From Acidimicrobiia bacterium (lineage in GTDB: Bacteria > Actinomycetota > Acidimicrobiia > IMCC26256 > JAENVU01): a stretch of 10,840 nucleotides of DNA. The notes below the pieces were generated by a model. The model had not been told where the DNA came from and made no database searches. It worked only from the letters and a program-made list of their open reading frames with translations. The stretch lies in NCBI GenBank assembly GCA_016650415.1, contig JAENVU010000194.1:1-10840 (forward strand). The letters run 5' to 3'. A program made the translations under genes and the position numbers. Within the stretch, counting starts at the first letter, position 1, and each line of letters begins with the position of its first letter. Positions 1-6,579 of the stretch are shown here, in pieces.

Positions 1-284
1 CGTGGGCCTGCCGTCGTCATGCCTGTCGCTCTCCTCGTTGTAGGTCCCGTGGCGGGGTAAGGGCGTCGCACGAGCCGGCGGCCGGCCTCGTCCTCCGATG
101 CCTGCGAACCGTTGCGCTGCCCTTCCGCCCTGCCAGCAGTTTCCGGTCAGTCTGTCAGCCGCCGGAGCGACGACCTAGTTTCGGCGGTTCGGTACTGCGC
201 GACCCGCGCGAGCGCGGCGACCTCCAACAAGCGGGGAACGTCCGGATGCTGGCGCGTGAAGCGGGCGTGACCGCGCTGGACTGA
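1..284. other. No recognisable gene
   Basis: All three forward frames are interrupted by stops and none gives a protein-like stretch that I recognise; the reverse strand offers only shadows. I see no RNA gene, repeat or clear promoter. The stretch lies just upstream of a methyltransferase-like relic, so it may be further decayed coding sequence, but nothing in it shows this directly. Confidence 0.5.
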
Positions 285-602
285 CGGCACGCGTCCTCAG
301 AACCGTCCTCCGAAACTGCTCGGAAGGATGCCCAGGAGGGGATGATCGACCAGGTGATTCACTCCGGCTGCTACACCTACGAGTTCAGCAGGACCGAGTA
401 CCGGCGGATCCAACTCATCAGGGTTGCCGAGATCCTCGCTGGGAATCGCCTTGATCGCGCGGCCTTCTTCCCGGCGTACACGCAAGCGAAGCGACTGATC
501 GACCCCGGCGAACCGCTCATGGTCGGATTTGAGGAAGCGCGTTCGGGCGACCTATCCGGGTCGCTTCTCGCTCCGCAACGCTCGCCGACATCAACACCAT
601 GA
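285..602 (+). pseudogene. Relic: C-terminal tail resembling a DNA methyltransferase
   Basis: The frame is open from just after a stop at 282-284 to TGA at 600-602. Roughly residues 5-70 of this stretch look like the end of N4/N6 DNA methylases of the Mod-like type. They read ETARKDAQEG, then a short loop with HSGCYTYEF, then YRRIQLIRVAEILAGNRLD, then an FPAY-QAKRL segment. This matches the usual tail pattern of K-x-A-x-x-G-x-Y, followed by Y-P-R-I-Q-I-x-T-x-E-x-L-L-x-G-K and F-K-x-A. No catalytic DPPY/NPPY or FxGxG motif is present upstream in any frame, so only the tail is left. An ATG at 342 is preceded by AGGAGGGG, but the ATG abuts it too closely to make a good start, and a separate small protein is unlikely. 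The family assignment rests on remembered motif patterns only. Confidence 0.4.
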
Positions 603-667
603 GCACTCGCAGGTGTAGGTCGATCTCGACCCTGCGTCTGGGAGCCGCCTCACCGACGGCAATATCA

Positions 668-1867
668 CTACCGGAGGCTCGGCCGGAGGGCGGTCTCCAA
701 GGTGTCGGTCAGCGAGAGGGCACCCCGCACGCTGAGATGATGGCCGTCTCGGTACACCCAGAAGTCCTTGCGGTTAGTCACACATTCCGTCGGCTGGCAG
801 ATCTTGTCGGTGAAGTCGACCGTACTCGCGGTCCGGACCCCGCGAACGGCATCGCTCTCGGCGACGAGTGCGTTATGGCGGAACCTTGCGTCTGCAGCGC
901 GGCTCTGGCGGGCGCCGCAAGTGCGGGGGGCCAAGTACACGCGGATCGCCGCACACTCCCGCGCGTCCCACGTCAGCCACTGCGGGATCGCGTGCACGAC
1001 AAGGGTGGGGATCCCTGACCGTTCGAACTTCACGAGCGTTCGGTGGAGCGCCGCCGCCCAAGCGTCGCGCTTGTCCGAGTCGGTGGACGCAACTGTGCCA
1101 GTGGTCGGGTCGGTGAGGGTAACCGGGCTCCCCGGACGCAGGTAGCTCGACGTCGACGCGCCCAGCGTGATGAGTGAGGGTGGATTGGCGACGAGCCCTC
1201 GGGTCGTGCGCTCCACGTACTGTCGGCAGCGTTCGCTGTCCTGCGGCCCGCCGCGGATCACGGTATCGATGAAGGGGCAGCTGGGTAGCGTCGTCACCGT
1301 GAAGTCGGACCCGAGGCGATTCGACGCCCGCGCGAGCGGCTCGGTGAACTGGCCGGCGTTGGAGTCGCCGAGCAACACGACGCGACCCTGCGGGTCAGGG
1401 ACGGTCCACGAGCATCTTGCCGGCTGCTCGGCAACGGGCAGGCCACGATTGCAGCCGCGCGTCCGGTCGGCGTGCAGGTGTGTCGTCTGGAGCAACGCCC
1501 TCGTCGATCCCGACGGATGCGGCAACGGCGCGCGGTCGAGCACCAAGCACGCGACGACCGGAATCGCGATGCAGGCCGTCGCCAGCCCGAGGGCTCGCCG
1601 TCCCTTCCACGCCGGGTCGAGGTGTATCGGCCGCTCGACCCACCGGTACGACCCGGCGGCGGGAACGATCGACACCAGAGCAGCGACGGCTTTGGCGCCT
1701 TCGTCGCCGGGCCAGAGCGCTGCGGCGAACACGATCAGCGGCCAGTGCCAGAGGTACCAGCTGTACGAGAGATCACCGATGAGCGTCATCGGCCGGATGC
1801 TCAGCAGCGCCGAGATCCCGCCGGTCGTCGCGGTGCCCGTGACCAGGAGAAGTCCTGCGCCGCACAC
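668..1867 (-). pseudogene. C-terminal half of frameshifted acyltransferase: last membrane helices plus SGNH hydrolase domain
   Basis: This is the second half of a membrane O-acyltransferase whose frame is broken at 2014-2019. In-frame sequence continues upstream of the nominal GTG at 1867, reading ALLQVAAHRTARLPRAL into ALLPVCGAGLLLVTG, so that GTG is not a true start. The part begins with the conserved IGDLSYSWYLWHWPLIVF helix of the acyltransferase-3 fold, followed by two more hydrophobic segments. A periplasmic/extracellular SGNH esterase-like domain follows. It has a block I motif LLGDSNAGQ with the nucleophile serine codon at 1361-1363, cysteines in SCPF and near the end, and a block V motif YRDGHHLS with Asp at 746-748 and the likely catalytic His at 737-739. 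It ends at TAG (668-670). In intact relatives this domain helps transfer acetyl groups to surface polysaccharide or peptidoglycan. The exact acceptor cannot be read from sequence. Confidence 0.8.
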
Positions 1868-2811
1868 GGGGAGCAGGGCGGCGGTGCCGGGGAAGGGTGT
1901 GGAGGCGCCGATCGTCGTCGCACCGAGGGCGACGAGGGCGGCGCCGGCCAGCCCCAGCGCGAGTGCCAGTGCCCGAGGTAGCCGCGCGGTCCGATGTGCT
2001 GCGACTTGGAGCAGGGCCCGGCCGTGAACTCCCAGGCCCGGGTGGGTGCCATGTAGAAGGCGAAGCGGCTGTTCAGCGTGCCGGCGCCGGCGTCGGCGTT
2101 CGTAGCCACGAGGCTGAGCGCGAGTGACGCGCCCGCGAGGGCGACGAGTAGGGCGGTGATGACCGGCCGGGGATTCCGGGAGAACCGACGGGCGAGCAGC
2201 GTGCCCGCCACGAGCACCGCGGGGAAGGCGAGGTAGAACTGCTCCTCGACCGAGAGGGACCAGAGGTGCAGGAGCGGGTTCGCGGTGGGTGCGACGTCGA
2301 AGTACCCGGCGGGTGACCGGTACAGGTAGATGTTCGCGACGAAGAACGAGGCCGCGATGCCGGTGCGGGCGGTGATGGCGCGGGTGAACTCGCTGATCGC
2401 AGCGATCGACGTGATGGCGACCACGGCCGTCGTGAGCGCGAGTGCCGGGAGGATCCGGCGGACCCGTCGAGCGTAGAACCCCGTCAACGAGAGACCGCCA
2501 ACGGCGTCGATCTCGCGCATGAGAAGTGACGCGATCACGTAGCCGGAGATCACGAAAAAGACGTCGACGCCGGTGAACCCGCCACTGACCGGAACGCCCG
2601 CGTGGTAGGCGACGACGAGCAGGACCGCGACGGCACGCAGTCCCTGGATGTCCGCACGTCGCCGATGCGACGAGTCGGTGGCGATGACGACTGGCTCCCG
2701 CTGGCGCTCCCGCACGGAGCGTGAATCTAGGCGTTGGACCGCGCCGCTCGACTCGGTCCCGGTCGCCTCTGCGAGTTGCAGCGCCGACAGCTCAGCCTGT
2801 CGGCGCTGCAT
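1801..2811 (-). pseudogene. N-terminal half of frameshifted acyltransferase-3 (OafA-like) membrane protein
   Basis: This is the integral membrane acyltransferase-3 module of the same gene. Numbering from the ATG at 2811, the family motifs appear in order. These are the R-x10-H motif (Arg59 in QGLRAVAVLLVVAYH, His70), GFTGVDVFFVISGYVI (79-93), FYARRVRRILPAL (111-123), HLWSLSVEEQFYL and FYMAPTRAWEFTAG. After Gly265 the frame degenerates into Pro/Ser/Arg-rich nonsense and stops at 1801. Restoring one base in GGGCCC (2014-2019) rejoins the SGNH half, giving about 680-715 residues, the normal size for this architecture. The start is uncertain. The ATG at 2811 would place a perfect 14-bp inverted repeat inside the coding region, and the first 50 residues are charged and unlike the family. 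The GTG at 2715, or another downstream start, is a better candidate, although neither has a convincing ribosome binding site. The break may be genuine inactivation or a sequencing error. Confidence 0.8.
2777..2810. terminator. Perfect 14-bp inverted repeat (hairpin), possible terminator
   Basis: The arms TGCAGCGCCGACAG (2777-2790) and CTGTCGGCGCTGCA (2797-2810) are perfectly complementary around the 6-nt loop CTCAGC. There is no U-tract on the minus-strand side and only a weak T-containing stretch (TGGCGTCTTC) on the plus side. It lies at the 5' edge of the acyltransferase gene, where it could end minus-strand transcription arriving from the oxygenase side. It could equally be a bidirectional terminator for a lost plus-strand gene. 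The structure is certain; the role is inference. Confidence 0.45.
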
Positions 2812-3116
2812 GGCGTCTTCACATTCACGCTCAACAACGCGTACACGTGCACCGTCTCCCGCGAGGGGGCCGGCCAGATAGGCGTGACGACCGACACCGT
2901 TCCCTAGGCTCGACGTGGGTGCTCAGCTCGAGATAGTGGGGGACTCGGAACGGCAATAGGGGAAAGAGTTCTAACGGAGTTTTAACGACGCCGGTCAGAC
3001 ACGCTGGAACCGACTCCTCCGACGCGTACGAGCGCGAGGCCATGGCCTGGGGTTTCGAGACCTACCGGCACCGGCGACAACTCCCGGGCACCGGCCTGAC
3101 AATGTTGAGGGGCTAG
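2812..3116 (+). pseudogene. Two short protein-like relics in an intergenic region
   Basis: Two open stretches on the plus strand read like ends of real proteins but have no starts. The first (2812-2907, ending TAG) encodes a segment containing FTLNNAYTCTVSREG and GQIGVTTDTVP. It vaguely resembles the CTVT-type C-terminal domains of small actinobacterial lipoproteins. The second (2937-3116, ending TAG) contains DAYEREAMAWGFETYRHRRQ, an amphipathic helix-like tail. They are in different frames, and neither has enough upstream sequence to be a gene. I do not recognise either with confidence. They are best viewed as decayed coding sequence between the acyltransferase and the oxygenase. Confidence 0.25.
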
Positions 3117-3130
3117 TGCCCTTAGGGGCG

Positions 3131-3159
3131 TGGGGGTTCAAGTGCCTCAGCTCCACTGG
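3131..3159 (+). other. Degenerate tmRNA/tRNA 3'-end fragment, candidate attachment-site scar
   Basis: The segment contains GGGGGTTCAAGTGCCTC followed directly by AGCTCCAC. The first part has the 7-nt TTCAAGT loop of a T-arm flanked by a stem with G-C, G-C, G-U, G-C and U-A pairs and one closing mismatch (G3136 against G3144). The second part matches the acceptor end typical of bacterial tmRNA (AGCTCCACC). Nothing upstream within reach forms the rest of a tRNA or tmRNA, so this is only a 3' fragment. Islands that integrate into the 3' end of ssrA leave such a partial copy at their distal end. On that reading the island would lie to the left, where the methyltransferase relic and acyltransferase sit, and the core arg operon to the right. 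Confidence 0.35.
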
Positions 3160-3505
3160 CGGGAAAGCAGCCTCGCCTCATTCATGCCGAGCGGTCGCTG
3201 CTCCGGGCCGCTGCATCGTCGGTTCGACCCCCGGGGTCCGGTTGACGTCCGCCGATGTAGACGCTCTGGGAAGGTGCGTCGTACGGCTCATCCCGATGCG
3301 GGCAACTCGGGTCATAGGCATCAGGCGTGTTCTTGACGACATCGGGACGGGCGGCCTGTGCATCAAGCGGCACCAGCCCAGTACCTTCGTCCAGCACGAA
3401 GAGATCAAGCTCGACCGACTCAGCCCCCTCCGTCCTTCACCAAGCCAGCACAGACGGCCGTGGAGGACGAGAGGGAAAGCCGGGAGCCGTCGATCGGCGA
3501 CGAGT
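3160..3505. other. Intergenic stretch without an intact gene; possible minus-strand relic
   Basis: No complete gene is visible. On the minus strand an 84-codon open stretch from about 3436 to a TGA at 3182-3184 is fairly protein-like. It contains SVELDLFVLDEGTGLVPLD, then DPSCPHRDEPYDAPSQSVYIGG. It has no Shine-Dalgarno sequence and no convincing start: the only candidate is an internal GTG at 3397, and the frame is closed upstream by a stop at 3437-3439. It lies directly downstream of the oxygenase gene in the same direction. I do not recognise the family, and it could be chance. Confidence 0.3.
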
Positions 3506-3529
3506 TCGACTGAGCAGCTGGTCAGTCGA
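3506..3529 (-). terminator. Near-perfect palindrome over the oxygenase stop codon, candidate terminator
   Basis: TCGACTGA (3506-3513) and TCAGTCGA (3522-3529) form an 8-bp perfect stem around an 8-nt loop that itself contains the palindrome CAGCTG. The right arm includes the TGA stop codon of the minus-strand oxygenase gene. Just beyond it on the minus strand a second small repeat, GCCG-n5-CGGC, follows. There is no U-tract, which is common for actinobacterial terminators, so the termination role is only plausible. Confidence 0.35.
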
Positions 3530-4352
3530 CCGGCATGAGGAACTGACGGCGGGGATCGTCTTGCACGACGCGTGCGGTGGGCGGGCCCGCGTCGGGATCG
3601 CCGTGCAACGCGACCGCACCCTCCGGTGCGTACTGGACGATGTACGCCTTGCGTACCTCGTCGGTCCGGTTGTACCCGGTCGCGTGAGGAGTGAGCGACG
3701 AGAACACCACGGCCGATCCCGCCTGTACGGGAACCTCGACCGCCCCCTCGGGATCGACACAGCACTCGAACCCGATCGGTGTGTTGCGATGCGCGACCGT
3801 GCCCGTTCGATGGACACCAGGCAGCACCGAGATGCAGCCGTTGTCGGGCGTGGCGTCGGTCAGTGCCACCCACACTGTCAGATATGCCTGCGGTTCGACG
3901 TAGGTGTAACCGTTGTCTTGGTGCCACAGGACGGGCTCCGCGCTGTGGCTTTTCTTGTACACGGCCTGGTCCCAGTAGAGGCGTACGTCGGGCCCGATCA
4001 GGTCGTGACCGAGGTCAGCCATCAACTCCGAGGTGCAGAAGTCACGACACACTGCACTCCGGCTCGCGGGATGGAGCGCGATCGAGACGGTGTCGACACC
4101 GGCGATCGAGAACCGCCCGTCGGGCTGGGTCGCGAGGAAGTCCATGACTTCACGGTCGAACGGTTCGATGGCGTCGACGAGCGCGGCGATGGTCACGGGG
4201 TCGACGGCGTGTTCGAGGACGAAGTAGCCCTGCTCGTCGTAGGCCCGTGCCTGCTCGGGGGTCACGATTCGGCCGGCCCCGGCGTGATCACGCCACGTGA
4301 AGCCGCGATTCCACGGGTGCGGGGAAAGACCGTGACTCTTATTCATTCTCAT
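3522..4352 (-). CDS. Phytanoyl-CoA dioxygenase (PhyH) family Fe(II)/2-oxoglutarate oxygenase
   Basis: This is a soluble non-haem iron oxygenase of 276 residues (274 if the second ATG at 4346 is used), a normal length for PhyH-type enzymes. The iron triad and co-substrate residues are all present. His144 and Asp146 lie in LWHQDNGY, the distal His223 in LTPHATGYN, and Arg234 exactly 11 residues later in EVRKAY. That His-to-Arg spacing is the one that binds 2-oxoglutarate in human PhyH. Between them, DNGCISVLPGVHRTG is the usual strand-turn segment. The N-terminus starts with a Trp-rich stretch (SPHPWNRGFTWRD), then EQARAYDEQGYFVLEHAVD, the typical opening of the fold. The family hydroxylates small molecules or acyl chains, and the substrate here is unknown. 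The gene diverges from argC with only 14-20 bp between start codons, and no Shine-Dalgarno precedes either ATG. All key residues are intact, so it is probably active. Confidence 0.88.
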   Translation of the reverse strand: MRMNKSHGLSPHPWNRGFTWRDHAGAGRIVTPEQARAYDEQGYFVLEHAVDPVTIAALVDAIEPFDREVMDFLATQPDGRFSIAGVDTVSIALHPASRSAVCRDFCTSELMADLGHDLIGPDVRLYWDQAVYKKSHSAEPVLWHQDNGYTYVEPQAYLTVWVALTDATPDNGCISVLPGVHRTGTVAHRNTPIGFECCVDPEGAVEVPVQAGSAVVFSSLTPHATGYNRTDEVRKAYIVQYAPEGAVALHGDPDAGPPTARVVQDDPRRQFLMPVD

Positions 4353-4359
4353 GTATACT
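4332..4359 (+). promoter_or_regulatory. Promoter of the arg operon (-35 GTGACT, -10 TATACT), probably leaderless
   Basis: GTGACT at 4332-4337 matches four of six bases of the -35 consensus TTGACA. After a 16-nt spacer, TATACT at 4354-4359 matches five of six bases of TATAAT. A start 7-8 nt beyond the -10 falls at 4366-4367, on or one base before the A of the argC ATG. No Shine-Dalgarno-like sequence exists between the -10 and argC. This supports a leaderless transcript, a common arrangement in actinobacteria. The surrounding 29 bases (4338-4366) contain only nine G/C, in sharp contrast to the flanking DNA. Confidence 0.6.
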
Positions 4360-4366
4360 ATTCGTC
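4338..4366. promoter_or_regulatory. Candidate ArgR operator (ARG-box-like half-sites)
   Basis: The AT-rich island over the promoter contains TATTCAT (4340-4346) and TATTCGT (4359-4365), similar to the ATTCA half-site of the bacterial ARG box. TGTAT (4352-4356) resembles the opposite TGAAT half. The arrangement is not the standard inverted TGAAT-n4-ATTCA, so this is a degenerate match. Its position across the -10 and the spacer is where an ArgR repressor would act, and argR lies in the operon downstream. Confidence 0.35.
4352..4360 (-). promoter_or_regulatory. Candidate -10 region for the divergent oxygenase gene
   Basis: Read on the minus strand, this stretch gives TAGTATACA. It contains TATACA (4357-4352) and TAGTAT (4360-4355), each four of six matches to TATAAT. 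A start 6-9 nt downstream would fall at the second ATG of the oxygenase gene (4346). No good -35 is visible in the expected place inside argC. The element overlaps the plus-strand -10 through the palindrome GTATAC (4353-4358). Confidence 0.25.
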
Positions 4367-5401
4367 ATGACGTATCGAGCGGCGATCATCGGAGGGTCAG
4401 GGTACACAGGCGCTGAGCTCCTGCGTCTGCTCTCGACCCATCCCGATATCGACGTGGTCCAGGTGACCGCGGACTCGAATGCGGGCGCGGCGGTCGCTTC
4501 GCTGTACCCGTCGCTCGCGGCTGCCTATCCCGGTCTCGAATACGGACCGATGGATCCGGCGGCAGTCGCCGGACTCGATCTCGTGTTCCTCGCGATGCCG
4601 CACGGGGCATCGCAGGGCTTCGCACCGCAGGTGATCGATCGGGTCGGCCACGTCGTCGATCTCGGCGCGGATTTCCGACTCCCGGCCGCGGAGTACACGC
4701 GCTGGTACGGCGACGACCACACCGCGCCGGAGTTGCTGGACCGGTTCGCGTACGGTTTGGTCGAGCTCGGCCGCCCGGAGATCGCCGCCGCGGATCACGT
4801 CGCGGTGCCGGGGTGTTACCCGACCGCGGCCAACCTTGCGCTCGCGCCGCTGTTTGCCGCCGGGCTGGTGGAGCCCACGGTGATCGTCGACGCGATGTCG
4901 GGCCTGTCGGGTGCCGGGCGGGGACTGAAGGTCGCGAGCCATTTCTCCGAAGCCGACGAGAGCGTGAGTGCGTACTCGCTGCTGACGCATCGCCATACCG
5001 CGGAGATCGAACAGGTCCTCACCAAGGTCGCGGGCAAGCCGGTCACTGCGTTGTTCACGCCCCACTTGGTGCCCATGATCCGCGGCATGCAGGCCACGTG
5101 TCATGCCGTACCGGTCGGGGCCGGGCTGTCCACCGAATCGTTGCTCGCGACCTACCGAGAGTTCTACGCCGACGAGCCCTTCGTCGTGGTGGTCGACGAT
5201 CCGCCACCGACCAAGGCCGCGACCGGTGCGAATACGTGCCTGGTGACTGTGCGGTTCGACGAACGGACTGGCCGAGTACTGGCACTTGGGGTGTTGGACA
5301 ACTTGGTGAAGGGCGCCTCGGGGGGTGCGGTCCAGAACGCGAATGTCGTGCTGGGTCTCCCGGAGGGCACCGCACTTCCGACCGTAGGGATGTGGCCATG
5401 A
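4367..5401 (+). CDS. argC: N-acetyl-gamma-glutamyl-phosphate reductase
   Basis: This enzyme catalyses the NADPH-dependent reduction of N-acetylglutamyl 5-phosphate to N-acetylglutamate 5-semialdehyde, the third step of cytoplasmic arginine synthesis. The protein has 344 residues, the normal size for the long bacterial type. A Rossmann nucleotide-binding motif GGSGYTGAELLRLL begins at residue 9. The catalytic cysteine is Cys150 in VPGCYPTA. The family segments LDLVFLAMPHGAS, VVDLGADFRL, DAMSGLSGAGR, TPHLVPMIRGM and the C-terminal LDNLVKGASGGAVQNAN are all present. It is the first gene of the operon. The ATG at 4367 follows the -10 box by only seven bases and lacks a ribosome binding site, so translation is probably leaderless. 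Its stop overlaps the argJ start by four bases (ATGA). Confidence 0.97.
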   Translation: MTYRAAIIGGSGYTGAELLRLLSTHPDIDVVQVTADSNAGAAVASLYPSLAAAYPGLEYGPMDPAAVAGLDLVFLAMPHGASQGFAPQVIDRVGHVVDLGADFRLPAAEYTRWYGDDHTAPELLDRFAYGLVELGRPEIAAADHVAVPGCYPTAANLALAPLFAAGLVEPTVIVDAMSGLSGAGRGLKVASHFSEADESVSAYSLLTHRHTAEIEQVLTKVAGKPVTALFTPHLVPMIRGMQATCHAVPVGAGLSTESLLATYREFYADEPFVVVVDDPPPTKAATGANTCLVTVRFDERTGRVLALGVLDNLVKGASGGAVQNANVVLGLPEGTALPTVGMWP

Positions 5402-6579
5402 CCGAAACTGGCGTCCTCGCCCCCGCGGGCTTCGTGGCCGGCGGAACCGCGAGCGGTATCAAACCGGGATCCGTAGCGGATCTCGCGATTGTCGCGACGG
5501 CCGACCGCCGCGCGGTTCCGGCCGCCGGGGTGTTCACCACGAATCTCGCGTGTGCTGCTCCCGTGCAAGTGAGTCGGGCGCACCTCGCCAACGGTGAGGC
5601 CGCGGCGATCGTGTTGTCGTCGGGGAATGCCAACGCGGCGACGGGCGATCAGGGTCGCGCCGACGCGACCCGTATGACCGAACTCACCGGCACCGGTCTG
5701 GGCTGTGCGGCCGAGGACGTCCTCGTGTGTTCCACCGGTCTGATCGGATACTTCATGCCGATGGCGGCACTCGAGTCCGGCATCCCGGCTCTGTGTGCGG
5801 ATCTGAACGGTGGCGCGGCCGCCGCGGACGCGATCCTCACCACCGATACGGTTCGCAAAGAGGCGGTCGCGACGGTCGGTGCGGGGCCGGGTCTGGTCGG
5901 TGGGATGGCGAAAGGTGCCGCGATGCTGGCACCGGCCATGGCGACGATGCTCGCCACGCTCACGACCGACGTGCAGGTTGCCCCAGATGTGCTCCGGGTC
6001 GCGTTGAGCACCGCGGTCGCCACGACGTTCAATCGCCTCCTCGTCGACGGCTCGACGAGTACGAACGACACCGTCCTCGTGTTGGCCAGTGGTGCATCCG
6101 GGGTTTCGATCTCCTCCCGGGCCGAGGTCCATGCCTTCACCGACGCCGTGACCGACGTGTGCGGTTCACTCGCGGAACAGATGGCGCGTGACGCCGAAGG
6201 CGCGACGAAGTTCGTGCGGATCATCGTGAACGGGGCCCACACGTCGGAGGAAGCTCATCGAGCGGCTCGTTGCGTGGCCGGGTCTCAGCTCGTCCAATGT
6301 TCGTTCAACGGCGAGGACCCGTACTGGGGTCGCATCCTCTCCGAACTCGGTGCGAGTGGGGCGATGTTCGACCCCGAAGCCGTCACCATTTCGTACAACG
6401 GCACCACGGCCTGTCGCAACGGCATCGATGCCGGTACCGATGCGGCGACGCTCGCCGAGGTGATGGCCGAACCCGAGATCGAAGTCGTCTGTGATCTGGA
6501 CGCCGGCCAGGGCACGGCGACGATGCTCTTCACCGACCTGTCGCATGCGTACATCGACGAGAACCGCGGCACGTCTTGA
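5398..6579 (+). CDS. argJ: Glutamate N-acetyltransferase / ornithine acetyltransferase (ArgJ)
   Basis: This enzyme transfers the acetyl group of N-acetylornithine to glutamate, releasing ornithine and regenerating N-acetylglutamate; it makes the pathway cyclic. Bifunctional forms also use acetyl-CoA, which cannot be told from sequence alone. The 393 residues match the family. The precursor self-cleaves before a threonine nucleophile; here the cleavage motif is PAMATMLATLTTD, with Ala182-Thr183 as the scissile pair. Other family motifs are SSGNANAATGDQG near the N-terminus, CSTGLIGYFMP, DTVRKEAVA, and TKFVRIIVNGA in the C-terminal subunit, which ends in HAYIDENRGTS. The ATG at 5398 is chosen because it overlaps the argC stop (ATGA) and gives the normal N-terminus. 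The reading frame stays open far upstream inside argC, but that part is out-of-frame shadow. Confidence 0.97.
   Translation: MTETGVLAPAGFVAGGTASGIKPGSVADLAIVATADRRAVPAAGVFTTNLACAAPVQVSRAHLANGEAAAIVLSSGNANAATGDQGRADATRMTELTGTGLGCAAEDVLVCSTGLIGYFMPMAALESGIPALCADLNGGAAAADAILTTDTVRKEAVATVGAGPGLVGGMAKGAAMLAPAMATMLATLTTDVQVAPDVLRVALSTAVATTFNRLLVDGSTSTNDTVLVLASGASGVSISSRAEVHAFTDAVTDVCGSLAEQMARDAEGATKFVRIIVNGAHTSEEAHRAARCVAGSQLVQCSFNGEDPYWGRILSELGASGAMFDPEAVTISYNGTTACRNGIDAGTDAATLAEVMAEPEIEVVCDLDAGQGTATMLFTDLSHAYIDENRGTS

Noticed and set aside
609..635. Hairpin GCAG-n5-GGTCG / CGACC-CTGC downstream of the acyltransferase stop as a terminator
   Set aside because: It has a bulge, a 4-nt loop and no U-tract, and lies more than 30 bases past the stop; too weak to annotate.
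3215..3245. Second T-arm-like sequence GGTTCGACCC
   Set aside because: The stem does not pair beyond two bases and no acceptor sequence follows, so no tRNA or tmRNA relic is supported.
3268..3420. PilZ-like reading (RVIGIRRVLDDIGTGGLCI) in a plus-strand frame
   Set aside because: The resemblance is limited to a short D-I-x-x-G-G-L pattern, the frame lacks the RxxxR arrangement and the rest of the domain, so it is likely chance.
3327..4370. Plus-strand open frame of 347 codons antisense to the oxygenase
   Set aside because: It is the shadow of the oxygenase gene, whose minus-strand product has all catalytic motifs.
4397..5104. Long minus-strand open frames inside argC, argJ, argB, argD and argF (for example 4397-5104, 7341-8534, 8422-10269)
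   Set aside because: They are mirror-frame products of high-GC third codon positions; their translations are Arg/His/Asp-rich without family motifs, while the plus-strand frames encode complete arg enzymes.
4813..5397. A 195-codon upstream extension of argJ from GTG 4813
   Set aside because: This part is Arg-rich out-of-frame argC sequence; the ArgJ family begins near MTETGVLAPAGF, and the ATGA overlap at 5398 is the natural start.
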